From Parcubacteria bacterium C7867-001 (lineage in GTDB: Bacteria > Patescibacteria > Paceibacteria > UBA9973 > UBA2103): a stretch of 64,000 nt of DNA. The notes below the pieces were generated by a model. The model was not told where the DNA came from, searched no databases, and saw only the letters and a list, made by a program, of their open reading frames with translations. Location of the stretch: the NCBI GenBank assembly GCA_001189095.1, contig LFCK01000001.1, forward strand, positions 186,001-250,000. The letters run 5' to 3'. Both the position numbers and the translations under genes were made by a program. Below, in pieces: positions 50,324-57,497 of this stretch (positions within the stretch are counted from its first letter, which is position 1; each line of letters begins with the position of its first letter).

Positions 50324-51031
50324 TCAATCTATACTTGCTTTTACCTGTAGCCGCGTGTCGCTAATCTTTTTTACTATCACATCCGTTATTGATTGCGTAA
50401 GTACGTCTATCTCAGCATTAAGTCTCCTAGCCTCTTGAATTGAAGTAGGCAATTTGTTGAGAGTATCGCAGACATTAATCGGGCCGTGCGTTTGTATTAC
50501 GTCGATGTTTTCTTTGTAATTGAGTATTGCATTTCCTGCATAATCCCCAACACCTCGAAGTTTATCTATCAACTGATTCCAACTCGAACCCAGTTCGTTA
50601 AAGTATGTATGAATATAGGCCGTCACTAATTCCATATCCATATCAACATCCGCTTTGTCTGTAACGTTATGTGCATCTAGAAAGATGACTCTCTCATCCA
50701 TGCATTTCTTCACAGCTTCAAGGGAAGCTAACAATGCAGCGCTTTTTTGTTTGATACCGAGGAGTTTACCAATGATTCTCAATCCTTTCTCTTCAATGGA
50801 TTCGATTAATTTCAAGTTGTAGGCATAGCGCCTATCGTGACTAGCTTGCAAGAGACTTAAGAGGAGAGCTACGATCGTCAAAAATCCTATAATGAAATTT
50901 GGATCTATACCTTGCTCACTCAGGAAGTTCCTGAAGGTATCGCAGGATAGATATATACCTAGCAGTACTACGACACCTACCAACGCAATAAATATTGCGT
51001 TTTTCTTAAAACTTTTTAGGGCTCCATCCAT
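50324..51031 (-). CDS. Two-TM membrane protein with helical cytoplasmic domain
   Basis: A 235-aa, AT-rich gene. Two TM segments (about 11-31 and 43-62) are followed by a long helical cytoplasmic part with coiled-coil potential. The pattern (two TM, then a helical soluble domain) resembles membrane effectors or phage-exclusion proteins, and it lies 290 bp from the CBASS-like pair on the same strand, but no motif proves a link. The ATG at 51031 has no strong ribosome site. Confidence 0.6.
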   Translation of the reverse strand: MDGALKSFKKNAIFIALVGVVVLLGIYLSCDTFRNFLSEQGIDPNFIIGFLTIVALLLSLLQASHDRRYAYNLKLIESIEEKGLRIIGKLLGIKQKSAALLASLEAVKKCMDERVIFLDAHNVTDKADVDMDMELVTAYIHTYFNELGSSWNQLIDKLRGVGDYAGNAILNYKENIDVIQTHGPINVCDTLNKLPTSIQEARRLNAEIDVLTQSITDVIVKKISDTRLQVKASID

Positions 51032-51054
51032 GCCAAAAGTATACCTAAGGTTTC

Positions 51055-51300
51055 GAGAAGATTAGAACCTCCCAAAACCCAAGCGCGCCAATACGGAATG
51101 ACGGAAACCTTGACTTCGTGAACAAATGTGGTCCCTACTTCACTATATTAGAACCTCTATCATGGAGAGAAAAGCTATACGGTTCCTACAAATCGTTGAT
51201 ACCTGGTAATACTTTCCTTGCCCATCACCAACCTCCTTATCAATTCTCGTAGGTCGTTTCTCATATTGGGAAGTACAGATTAGAACCAGGTGGCTAATCA
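51055..51300. repeat. ATTAGAACCTC repeat region, right
   Basis: Copies at about 51059-51073 (GAAGATTAGAACCTCC), 51139-51157 (CACTATATTAGAACCTCT) and a partial one at about 51279-51290. The stretch between the first two contains CTTGAC..CGT...AAA.GTGGT as at 49.53 kb, so these are diverged copies of a unit of about 100 bp. No gene is seen in 51032-51323. Confidence 0.65.
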
Positions 51301-51323
51301 TTTAGAAACGATATTATCGAATC

Positions 51324-51845
51324 TCAGCGAACGAAGTACGGGAAGTAGTGCATTTGATGGAAGGTGTGTCCTCCTTCATGCAGTAAGATTGCCAGAATCA
51401 AAACCGCGACTCCTATATATAAGAGGAGATAGGTAGAAGCGAAGAAGCGTCCACTCCCGTTGTTTGAGCCAGCATTTTCCCACTCCTTCGGATATAAGGA
51501 TGACTCTTCGTCATCGAAAGTTTTTGGAGTGAATAGTCCGAGAGCTTTTTCCAGCCGCACAGCTACCTGTTGCTGTTTCTGGAATCCTTTGTAGAGGTCA
51601 TCAAGGAAGTTGAAACGAAGTGCCCAAAAGGCAACGACTACTCCGACTATATAAAGGAGCTTCTGACATGGAGAGAACTCCACATCACTTTGGATAAGCC
51701 AACCACTAGCCGCAAGCATAAGGCCGAGTGCCCACACACAGATATTCTGAATTCGCTCTCGGATTGCATGTATGGACTTGTACCGCTCCTCTAGACCAGA
51801 TACGAGGATGGATACTTTCTGCTCGTTGTCGAAGTGATGTGTCAT
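51324..51845 (-). CDS. SLATT-like membrane effector of a CBASS-type pair
   Basis: A 173-aa protein: helical N-terminus ('GLEERYKSIHAIRERIQNI'), TM segments at about 34-52 and 63-80, a helix ('DLYKGFQKQQQVAVRLEKALGLF'), and a third hydrophobic stretch at about 135-158. This matches SMODS/SLOG-associating 2TM (SLATT) effectors, which disrupt the membrane when activated by a nucleotide signal. Its ATG (51843-51845) overlaps the nucleotidyltransferase stop (ATGA), so the two are translationally coupled. The SLATT assignment is by architecture and partner. Confidence 0.68.
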   Translation of the reverse strand: MTHHFDNEQKVSILVSGLEERYKSIHAIRERIQNICVWALGLMLAASGWLIQSDVEFSPCQKLLYIVGVVVAFWALRFNFLDDLYKGFQKQQQVAVRLEKALGLFTPKTFDDEESSLYPKEWENAGSNNGSGRFFASTYLLLYIGVAVLILAILLHEGGHTFHQMHYFPYFVR

Positions 51846-52726
51846 GGGGCTAGATAATTCCACGCGGCTTTAGTAAATACTTCGGCCTTCGTAGGAGTGT
51901 GGTTAGTTCCTCGAAGTAGCCATTCAAGCTGACTAACCTCCTTATAGTTTGGATGAGCAGAGGCATCTCTCATATCGGTCCAGATATGAGAAAGAACATC
52001 GCGGGCATCCTCTCGGTAAGTGCTATTGAGGAATCGGTGTTCAGGAGCATTCCAAACGAGTGATTCGATAAGGAAGGATGACATACTATCCTTCGCAAGA
52101 AGTCCCTTGTCTTCCATTTCCCTGCGAGTGTTTTTGAGAACACGGACAATCGCCTTGTACGCCTGTGATGTCTCGTCATTCTTTGCCACGCCACTTGCGT
52201 AGTGCTGTTCGGGATAGCTGTGAATCACAGTCCCTCCATCCGTAAGAATCCCGATGCCTACTTCTGATACGAGATTAGGAGAGTTATACCGTTTCGACTG
52301 GAAAGCAGGTACAACATCAGCATTCACTCGGTAGGTATTGCCTGCAACTCTGATGCATTTGTTTTTTCTAGTCGCATAGCCCAATCCGAATTTGTCATTC
52401 AATGCCTGATGAACATCATTCTTGAATTGAGCAAAAGTATAGACGGGTGTTGATACGCCAGCCCAATGACCAGCGTGGTGTTCATTCGGAAGGTTCCGTA
52501 AGTCCGAGTAGTAGATGTCATCGTAGACCACGGCAATATCAACATCACTGTCTGTACGAATATTTGTACGATTTCTGTGGGAACCTTGGTGGATGATAGT
52601 AATCGAATTACCGAACCGCTCACGCATGGCTTCCACCACCATGCTTTTTGCATTCTCACAGCGATTATCCTCAGTCTCGCTGAGTGCTTTTGCCCATGTG
52701 TTGATGCGCTCATCACTGACATTCAT
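51842..52726 (-). CDS. CD-NTase (SMODS-type nucleotidyltransferase), CBASS-like
   Basis: A 294-aa enzyme with the polymerase-beta-type site: 'HQGSHRNRTNIRTDSDVDIAVV' has GS (48-49) and the two metal-binding aspartates D61 and D63, and a third carboxylate is D137 in 'RVNADVVPAF'. A helical C-terminal domain follows. CD-NTases make cyclic oligonucleotides upon phage infection. The partner gene encodes a membrane effector; no Cap2/Cap3 or HORMA genes are adjacent, which fits a minimal type I CBASS. The ATG at 52726 is 6 nt after TATTAT (52733-52738, minus), so a leaderless start is preferred to the TTG/ATG at 52756. Confidence 0.85.
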   Translation of the reverse strand: MNVSDERINTWAKALSETEDNRCENAKSMVVEAMRERFGNSITIIHQGSHRNRTNIRTDSDVDIAVVYDDIYYSDLRNLPNEHHAGHWAGVSTPVYTFAQFKNDVHQALNDKFGLGYATRKNKCIRVAGNTYRVNADVVPAFQSKRYNSPNLVSEVGIGILTDGGTVIHSYPEQHYASGVAKNDETSQAYKAIVRVLKNTRREMEDKGLLAKDSMSSFLIESLVWNAPEHRFLNSTYREDARDVLSHIWTDMRDASAHPNYKEVSQLEWLLRGTNHTPTKAEVFTKAAWNYLAP

Positions 52727-52797
52727 GCCTACATAATACGCCTCTAAAAAAGTCAATGCAAAATTCCTTTTAAGGGACCTAGTGGCCTTGTCTATTA

Positions 52798-52826
52798 CAA
52801 ACAGAGCCCCTTCTGGGGCTCTGTTT
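52798..52826. terminator. Bidirectional terminator
   Basis: An 11-bp stem AACAGAGCCCC / GGGGCTCTGTT with TTCT loop. It separates the CBASS-like pair from the metal cassette. Confidence 0.85.
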
Positions 52827-52843
52827 CGACACCTGCAAGTCTC

Positions 52844-53470
52844 TTAAAGAAGTATTAGTAATAAGCCAGCAAGAGCTGCCATCCCGAAATCTTCAATAAG
52901 AGTAATCTTAGTCAATGGAACTTTAAGAAAGGTTCCAAGGCACGCGCACAGGAATTCTTCCTTCCGAGCTATCTTTATAGCTACTCCAATGCCACTGAAC
53001 AACATTACGGCTAATTCTACCCACAGCAGAGCTGGGCTATGTATTCCAGCGAGCATTAATAGACCAAAGCCTAGTTCGAGGAATGGGTAGATATATCCGT
53101 ATCCCATCCACTTCTGTGCAAGCAGGTCATAGGTTGAGTACCCTTCTGCGAATCCCTTAAGGTCTAGGAGCTTGAAGCCAGCAAAGACGATAAAGAACCC
53201 GGCCATGAAGTACCCTATGGTACTGGTAAGGGCGAACGTTCCATTGAAGTAGTCAGCGAGTGAAGCTGCAACGGTTGAGATCGTAAGCAGACCAAAGATG
53301 ACAATGAGAGGGATATAGCTCTTCCAGGTGATTGGACCCAGGCCTCTATCCTCCATCATTTGCTTAGGTTTAGCCTTCTCTGTGCCTTCCAGTACCAGAG
53401 CCATTCCGCACTTCGGACAGCGACCTGGACCTTCTTGCTGTATCTCTGGATGCATTGGGCAGATGTACAT
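52844..53470 (-). CDS. Heavy-metal-binding domain fused to DoxX/MauE-like membrane protein
   Basis: A 208-aa protein. Residues 1-30 form a metal-binding head ('CPMHPEIQQEGPGRCPKCGMAL', as in copper ATPases and CusB). Then come about five TM segments with DoxX/MauE-like motifs ('GYGYIYPFLELGFGLLMLAG') and a Cys pair in 'FLCACLG'. It is likely involved in copper or thiol-redox handling at the membrane. It is the last gene of a four-gene minus-strand cassette, 2 bp after the preceding gene. Confidence 0.82.
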   Translation of the reverse strand: MYICPMHPEIQQEGPGRCPKCGMALVLEGTEKAKPKQMMEDRGLGPITWKSYIPLIVIFGLLTISTVAASLADYFNGTFALTSTIGYFMAGFFIVFAGFKLLDLKGFAEGYSTYDLLAQKWMGYGYIYPFLELGFGLLMLAGIHSPALLWVELAVMLFSGIGVAIKIARKEEFLCACLGTFLKVPLTKITLIEDFGMAALAGLLLILL

Positions 53471-53472
53471 AG

Positions 53473-53946
53473 TTAGATTTGTTCGTAGCTGATAACAATG
53501 CGCTCCTTATCTTTCAGTACCGTGCTCTCGAAGGAATCTACTTCTACACCATCAACTGTGATGCGAACACGATGATTCGCATCCGCCTTAAAGCCTAGGA
53601 TTTCGTCCTTACTGAACGGCTGCTTCCATACGGCAAAGAAATCAGCAAGCGTGTAGTCTCGCTTCTCAGGCGACTCTACATGAATCACTCCATCTGGAGT
53701 ATGTGTATGAAGCGCAGTCATACAGGTTTGCTGAACGCCGATATTCGTAGGCACAGAGACGTTCTCTCCATTCGCCACAATCTCGAGTATTGGGTGGACA
53801 TGGAATCCCCCTGCCATTTCGTCATCACAGAGAAGCGCTAACTCACGGTTCGTAAGTTGGCTTATCGGCTTCTCTGGACTTCGAGAGAAATACAGCAGTC
53901 CTACTACTACAGCAATAAGCGAGATGATAATAATCGCGCTCTTCAT
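53473..53946 (-). CDS. Membrane-anchored His-rich protein of metal cassette
   Basis: A 157-aa protein with a signal anchor (about 4-22) and an extracytoplasmic domain holding 'GGFHVHPILEIV', 'VQQTCMTALHTHTPDGVIHVES' and 'YTLADFFAVW'. The paired His and Cys look like a metal or haem site and recur in a family seen near copper genes. The exact function is unknown. The start is 1 bp after the DUF305 gene's stop, so it is cotranscribed. Confidence 0.7.
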   Translation of the reverse strand: MKSAIIIISLIAVVVGLLYFSRSPEKPISQLTNRELALLCDDEMAGGFHVHPILEIVANGENVSVPTNIGVQQTCMTALHTHTPDGVIHVESPEKRDYTLADFFAVWKQPFSKDEILGFKADANHRVRITVDGVEVDSFESTVLKDKERIVISYEQI

Positions 53947-53947
53947 C

Positions 53948-54346
53948 CTACTGTCCGTACCAAGCTGCCTTCCAATCCTGCATCTGCTTAATCTCTGTGT
54001 TCTGTGCGGAGATTATATTTTTCGCAAGGTCTTTTATCTCCTGGTGCTTTGCATTCTGAAGAGCAGCTTCAGCCATCATTACAGCTCCCTGGTGGTGCAT
54101 AATCATCTCCGTAAGGAAGGCTTGGTCGAAAGCATCTCCGGTCTTTCCGTTAAGAGACTGCATCATAGAATCCATCTGTCCCTGCATGCCACTATTCATC
54201 GAGCCTCCCATCATTGTGCCGTCAGGCATCGTATGACCACCAGTTGTAGCAACTGGCTGAGGAGCCTTACTCATACCAAGCGCGTATCCTCCTCCGGCAC
54301 CGATAATAAGAGCAATGAGTCCGATAACAATTACATTCTTTTCCAT
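53948..54346 (-). CDS. DUF305 protein, membrane-anchored (CopM-like)
   Basis: A 132-aa protein with a signal anchor (about 4-24), a Met/Gly-rich stretch ('MPDGTMMGGSMNSGMQGQMDSMMQ') and a DUF305 four-helix core with 'EMIMHHQGAVMMAE' and 'ISAQNTEIKQMQDW'. The His and Met residues are typical of copper-binding DUF305/CopM proteins in the periplasm or at the surface. A second DUF305 gene lies divergently at 54837. Confidence 0.85.
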   Translation of the reverse strand: MEKNVIVIGLIALIIGAGGGYALGMSKAPQPVATTGGHTMPDGTMMGGSMNSGMQGQMDSMMQSLNGKTGDAFDQAFLTEMIMHHQGAVMMAEAALQNAKHQEIKDLAKNIISAQNTEIKQMQDWKAAWYGQ

Positions 54347-54385
54347 AGATTTTTGTTAGTTAAGTAAGGCAAACAGGAAATGAAT

Positions 54386-54754
54386 CTATGGAGCCTTAGG
54401 ATGAAGAATTCCGCTTGAGAATAATTCTTGCAGTAGTGGCGGTGCTGGATAGAAACGCCTTCGATATCCTGGTGGTCGTTCAGGCTTTAAAACAGTTAAC
54501 CAGAGCCAAGCTACCGCTAGGACAGGTATCGCAAAAGTGAGGACTTCTACCAACGTAATAGCAAAAGTCTGTTGCCAATTGGTGAGATGGTCCAAGATAG
54601 ACATGGAGCAGAGGGATGCCTCTCCTTGCATAAAGGGGCATCCGCCCATGCTATGGTCCATAGGCATTGCCATAAGGATAAGCATTAAAAACGGCACTAC
54701 GAGCACCAGCAGAATTGCTGACCAGGAGAAAAATCTCTGTATGGGCTCAGACAT
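54386..54754 (-). CDS. Two-TM membrane protein with Met/Cys-rich loop
   Basis: A 122-aa protein: TM at about 9-30, an extracellular loop 'MDHSMGGCPFMQGEASLCSM' rich in Met, Cys and His, and a second TM at about 66-90. It is the first gene of the minus-strand metal cassette. The loop suits Cu(I) binding, as in other small copper-island proteins. TAGAAT (54761-54766, minus) is 6 nt before the ATG at 54754, so it is probably leaderless. Confidence 0.7.
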   Translation of the reverse strand: MSEPIQRFFSWSAILLVLVVPFLMLILMAMPMDHSMGGCPFMQGEASLCSMSILDHLTNWQQTFAITLVEVLTFAIPVLAVAWLWLTVLKPERPPGYRRRFYPAPPLLQELFSSGILHPKAP

Positions 54755-54836
54755 CAACCTATTCTATACCTTATCTCTCTAGGAAAAAGGTACACTTATA
54801 TTTAGGTACCTATTAGCTAATTTCTATAGACTTCTT

Positions 54837-55289
54837 ATGAATATGAAAGATACCTCCTACAGCAAACTTGCCCTCATGGCAGGACTCCATGTAGTCGCCA
54901 TGTTCGTCCTGATGTTCGCCATGGTAAACACGTTTGCGAACGCCGTTCCGAATATCAACTTCTTGTACATGGGGTTCATGATGACCGCGCCGATGCTCAT
55001 CCTTGAAATGCTCTTGATGGGCATGATGTACAAGGACAAGAAATTGAACAAGATTGTAATTCTAATCGGATTCATTATTCTAGTGGTCTCATTCCTAATG
55101 ATTAGGTATCAGACCTTTGTAGGAGATAAGGGCTTTCTCCAATCAATGATTCCCCATCACTCCGGTGCTGTACTTATGTGTGAGAAGGCAAAGATAACAG
55201 ACCCAGAGATCCAACAGCTCTGCGCAAATATTATTGCTAGTCAGCAGGAAGAAATTAACCAGATGAATGAGATTCTAGATAGGCTGTAA
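54837..55289 (+). CDS. DUF305 protein with three TM segments
   Basis: A 150-aa protein: three membrane segments (about 12-32, 40-61, 70-88) followed by a DUF305 helix pair with 'SMIPHHSGAVLMCEKA' and 'NIIASQQEEINQMNEIL'. Unlike the paralogue at 53948 it is anchored by a bundle rather than a single helix. It is divergent from the metal cassette, with both starts 6 nt from a -10-like box (TATAGA at 54825-54830 here). Confidence 0.85.
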   Translation: MNMKDTSYSKLALMAGLHVVAMFVLMFAMVNTFANAVPNINFLYMGFMMTAPMLILEMLLMGMMYKDKKLNKIVILIGFIILVVSFLMIRYQTFVGDKGFLQSMIPHHSGAVLMCEKAKITDPEIQQLCANIIASQQEEINQMNEILDRL

Positions 55290-55383
55290 AGTTTAAGATA
55301 ATAAGGTAAATCTCACCATAGAGTCGTTTTACTTCCACACAAGTAGGTATTACCATAACTAGGTTCGACAGCCGAATAGAAAT

Positions 55384-55551
55384 GACCTAACCCGCAAGCT
55401 TCACGCTACGGTATGGTCGAAAATCGTAAGCCATAGAAAACCCGTCATCAGGGCGTGGCTTACGTTATCAGGGGAAACTCTGGTAGGGCCGCAAGGCCTC
55501 CTGGTGGCGGGTTTTTTGCTACCCACCAGGAATTACAAATCGTAAGCCACG
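55384..55551 (+). ncRNA. Structured RNA leader, copy 2
   Basis: Same plan as 18407-18624 with mostly different sequence. P1 GACC 55384-55387 with GGTC 55415-55418 shares GACCTAACC and ATGGTCG. P2 CGTAAGCCA 55425-55433 pairs with TGGCTTACG 55456-55464 and encloses ATAGAA plus a CCC/GGG mini-stem. P3 is 55467-55484, P4 55486-55499 (GCAA loop), P5 55500-55507 with 55523-55530. A second P2 strand (55541-55551) ends 2 nt before the ATG and pairs with 55454-55464 over 11 bp instead of 9. AAAACCCG (55437-55444) can also pair with CGGGTTTT (55508-55515), placing a T6 run after the stem. Confidence 0.65.
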
Positions 55552-55553
55552 AT

Positions 55554-56006
55554 ATGAATAAAGAAATTCCTAATGGAGAAAAGCCTTCTCAAAAACAGAT
55601 AACGAAAGGAGAAGGCATTACAGCAATCGTAGTTTTGATAATCTTCTGTTTTGTTGCATACCAGGCAATCACTTCAGTTCCGAAGGACAACAATACTGCA
55701 CCCGCACCTGTTGCTGCTCAACCTACAAGGCATTCAGATATAGATGCCTACATTGATGCTCAGGCAATAGTCGAGAAAACTCTTAAGGCTCCCTCTACGG
55801 CCAAGTTCCCATCATCTTCACACGCGACTGTAGAGCATTACGCGACAGACGGATTCAAAGTAAGTTCGTATGTCGATTCACAAAACGGATTCGGAGCAAT
55901 GATTCGTAGTGAGTGGACGGTCTTGTTCGAGTATGTGGACGAAAAGCTCAATATCTACCAAGTAATCGTAGATGGAGAGGAAGTGTATAGGAAGCCAGGC
56001 ACATAA
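55554..56006 (+). CDS. Single-TM secreted-domain protein
   Basis: A 150-aa protein beginning MNKEIPNGEK: a short basic N-terminus, TM at about 22-40, a Pro/Ala linker and a small extracytoplasmic domain with 'AQAIVEKTLKAPSTAKFPS' and 'SYVDSQNGFGAMIRS'. I have seen this pattern in proteins of Gram-positive bacteria and their mobile elements, but no function is assigned. The ATG at 55554 directly follows the structured leader; the longer frame from 55455 runs through the RNA and is rejected. Confidence 0.7.
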   Translation: MNKEIPNGEKPSQKQITKGEGITAIVVLIIFCFVAYQAITSVPKDNNTAPAPVAAQPTRHSDIDAYIDAQAIVEKTLKAPSTAKFPSSSHATVEHYATDGFKVSSYVDSQNGFGAMIRSEWTVLFEYVDEKLNIYQVIVDGEEVYRKPGT

Positions 56007-56087
56007 AGCCTGTCGTGGGTCCCCACGATCCTCCCTACAGTACGTTTAGGGTCATGGTAATGGTTTCTTATGGCCTTACGGAATAGA

Positions 56088-56109
56088 CACCCCTCGTGGG
56101 TGCTTTTTC
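56088..56109 (+). terminator. Intrinsic terminator
   Basis: Stem CACCC / GGGTG with a short loop followed by T5. A second small hairpin (TCGTGG/CCACGA) precedes it at 56012-56028. Confidence 0.7.
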
Positions 56110-56149
56110 GTGTGCAAAGTGGCAATCTATATATGTACTGCACAATTGC

Positions 56150-56911
56150 ATGGATATTAACTTTCGATACACCCCACAAATACAGAGATACAACTCAGAG
56201 ATGAGCCGGTATTGGAATGAGTGTCGCAAGCAAATGCCCGACCACGAGATACCGACATTCGATCCCCTCGTGATTAAGACCACGATTCCAGGAGAACCAC
56301 TTGATGATGACTTGGGAGTAAACCGAACTGCTTATCTCAACTGGCTCGAAAAGCATCATGCAATCCGTTATCTAGAGGAAATGGATGGCATGACCACAGG
56401 CCATCAAGTACATCCTGATGGGGAGCACGAAATATACCCTTCCGACTTCACACTTCATCTTCTCGATTTTAGACCCGTCATCAGTCTGGAGAACTCCTTC
56501 CACAATGGAGCAAATCCATTTACGAAGACAGACCCATACGCAGAAAGTCGATACATTCGCATGAAGAATGACGGCTCATTCGTGTACGGGGGTGCTGGAC
56601 GAGTAAAGCCGATAAAATTCAAGAGCTACAAGTCCCTCTACTATCGAGTATTCCGTGCCGTCTACGAACTTGCTCCACACAACAAGGAATGTGTTCCCTA
56701 TGATTCTATCGAGGAGCACATTGTCCGTCTTGGAGTTCCACCGGAAGCTAACAGCGAAAAGCGACGACAGAGAATCAGAGAGGCAGTATCCAAGTCCCTT
56801 GAAGCAAACGCAAAGAGTCTCGACCTCCCCTTGAAGTACGAAGGAGTCCCAACCCTCACTCTTATTCAAGGAAAGGGATTTCGCTTCTCCAATCCTACAA
56901 TTGAGGACTAG
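56150..56911 (+). CDS. Unknown 253-aa protein with winged-helix-like C-terminus
   Basis: A soluble protein with no recognised N-terminal domain. The C-terminal ~90 residues ('YDSIEEHIVRLGVPPE', 'RQRIREAVSKSLEAN', 'LTLIQGKGFRFSNP') look like a winged-helix DNA-binding domain of the OmpR-like kind (GKGFRF ending). It may be a regulator of the element. The ATG at 56150 is chosen over longer frames through the terminator; no clear ribosome site is visible. Confidence 0.6.
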   Translation: MDINFRYTPQIQRYNSEMSRYWNECRKQMPDHEIPTFDPLVIKTTIPGEPLDDDLGVNRTAYLNWLEKHHAIRYLEEMDGMTTGHQVHPDGEHEIYPSDFTLHLLDFRPVISLENSFHNGANPFTKTDPYAESRYIRMKNDGSFVYGGAGRVKPIKFKSYKSLYYRVFRAVYELAPHNKECVPYDSIEEHIVRLGVPPEANSEKRRQRIREAVSKSLEANAKSLDLPLKYEGVPTLTLIQGKGFRFSNPTIED

Positions 56912-56949
56912 TAAGAAATAAAGAAAACCTCAAGAATTTCTAAAGATAT

Positions 56950-56979
56950 AAGACGGCTTTGTTGAGCCGTCTTTTTTGC
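56950..56979 (+). terminator. Intrinsic terminator
   Basis: A 9-10 bp stem AAGACGGCTTT... / AGCCGTCTT with GTTG loop, followed by T6. Confidence 0.9.
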
Positions 56980-57084
56980 TGCACGGTCAATTTTCTTTTT
57001 CGTACTTACCCTTTTTTGAGAGCACTCTTAAGAGAGCAACTGGGGGTATCACTCCACGAGCATTAAAAAAATAAAACATTCCAT

Positions 57085-57279
57085 ATGAAAGCAGTTCAAA
57101 TGATTACTGACGTGCAGGATTTTCTTAGCAACAAGGGCTACATCAAGACTTCGATGCTTGTTGAGCCGAACGGCAAGGTCCACCTCGTTCTGCGAGACAA
57201 GAAACGCGGTCAGACGATAACGGCACTCGTAAACGAAGTCGTGAAGCCAGATATTAGCAACCTTGAGCCAATCTTCTAG
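57085..57279 (+). CDS. Small hypothetical protein, 64 aa
   Basis: A mixed alpha/beta small protein (helix 'VQDFLSNKGYI', strands 'HLVLRDKKRGQ'). It is the first gene of a compact block leading to the replication protein. No family is recognised. No strong ribosome site; an A-rich leader precedes the ATG. Confidence 0.6.
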   Translation: MKAVQMITDVQDFLSNKGYIKTSMLVEPNGKVHLVLRDKKRGQTITALVNEVVKPDISNLEPIF

Positions 57280-57281
57280 TT

Positions 57282-57497
57282 ATGGAAATTCCACCAGAAG
57301 TAAAGGAATTCATGGAGGTAAGCGGTAATCACTACAGCGTCATCACTGCCGACATGCCTGACGGAACTAAGAGCGTAATCTTGTTCCCGTCAGACCCAGG
57401 AGGAGAGAATGCTGGAGAGATAACAGAGGTCATTGAAGATATAGGGCGTCGCATTCTCGATGATGCCCCGACTTTCGAAGAATACTATGCACTCTGA
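57282..57497 (+). CDS. Small acidic hypothetical protein, 71 aa
   Basis: It starts 2 bp after the previous stop and overlaps the replication gene by 11 bases, so it is part of the same operon. It is acidic, with an 'EITEVIEDIGRRI' helix. No family is recognised. Confidence 0.6.
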   Translation: MEIPPEVKEFMEVSGNHYSVITADMPDGTKSVILFPSDPGGENAGEITEVIEDIGRRILDDAPTFEEYYAL

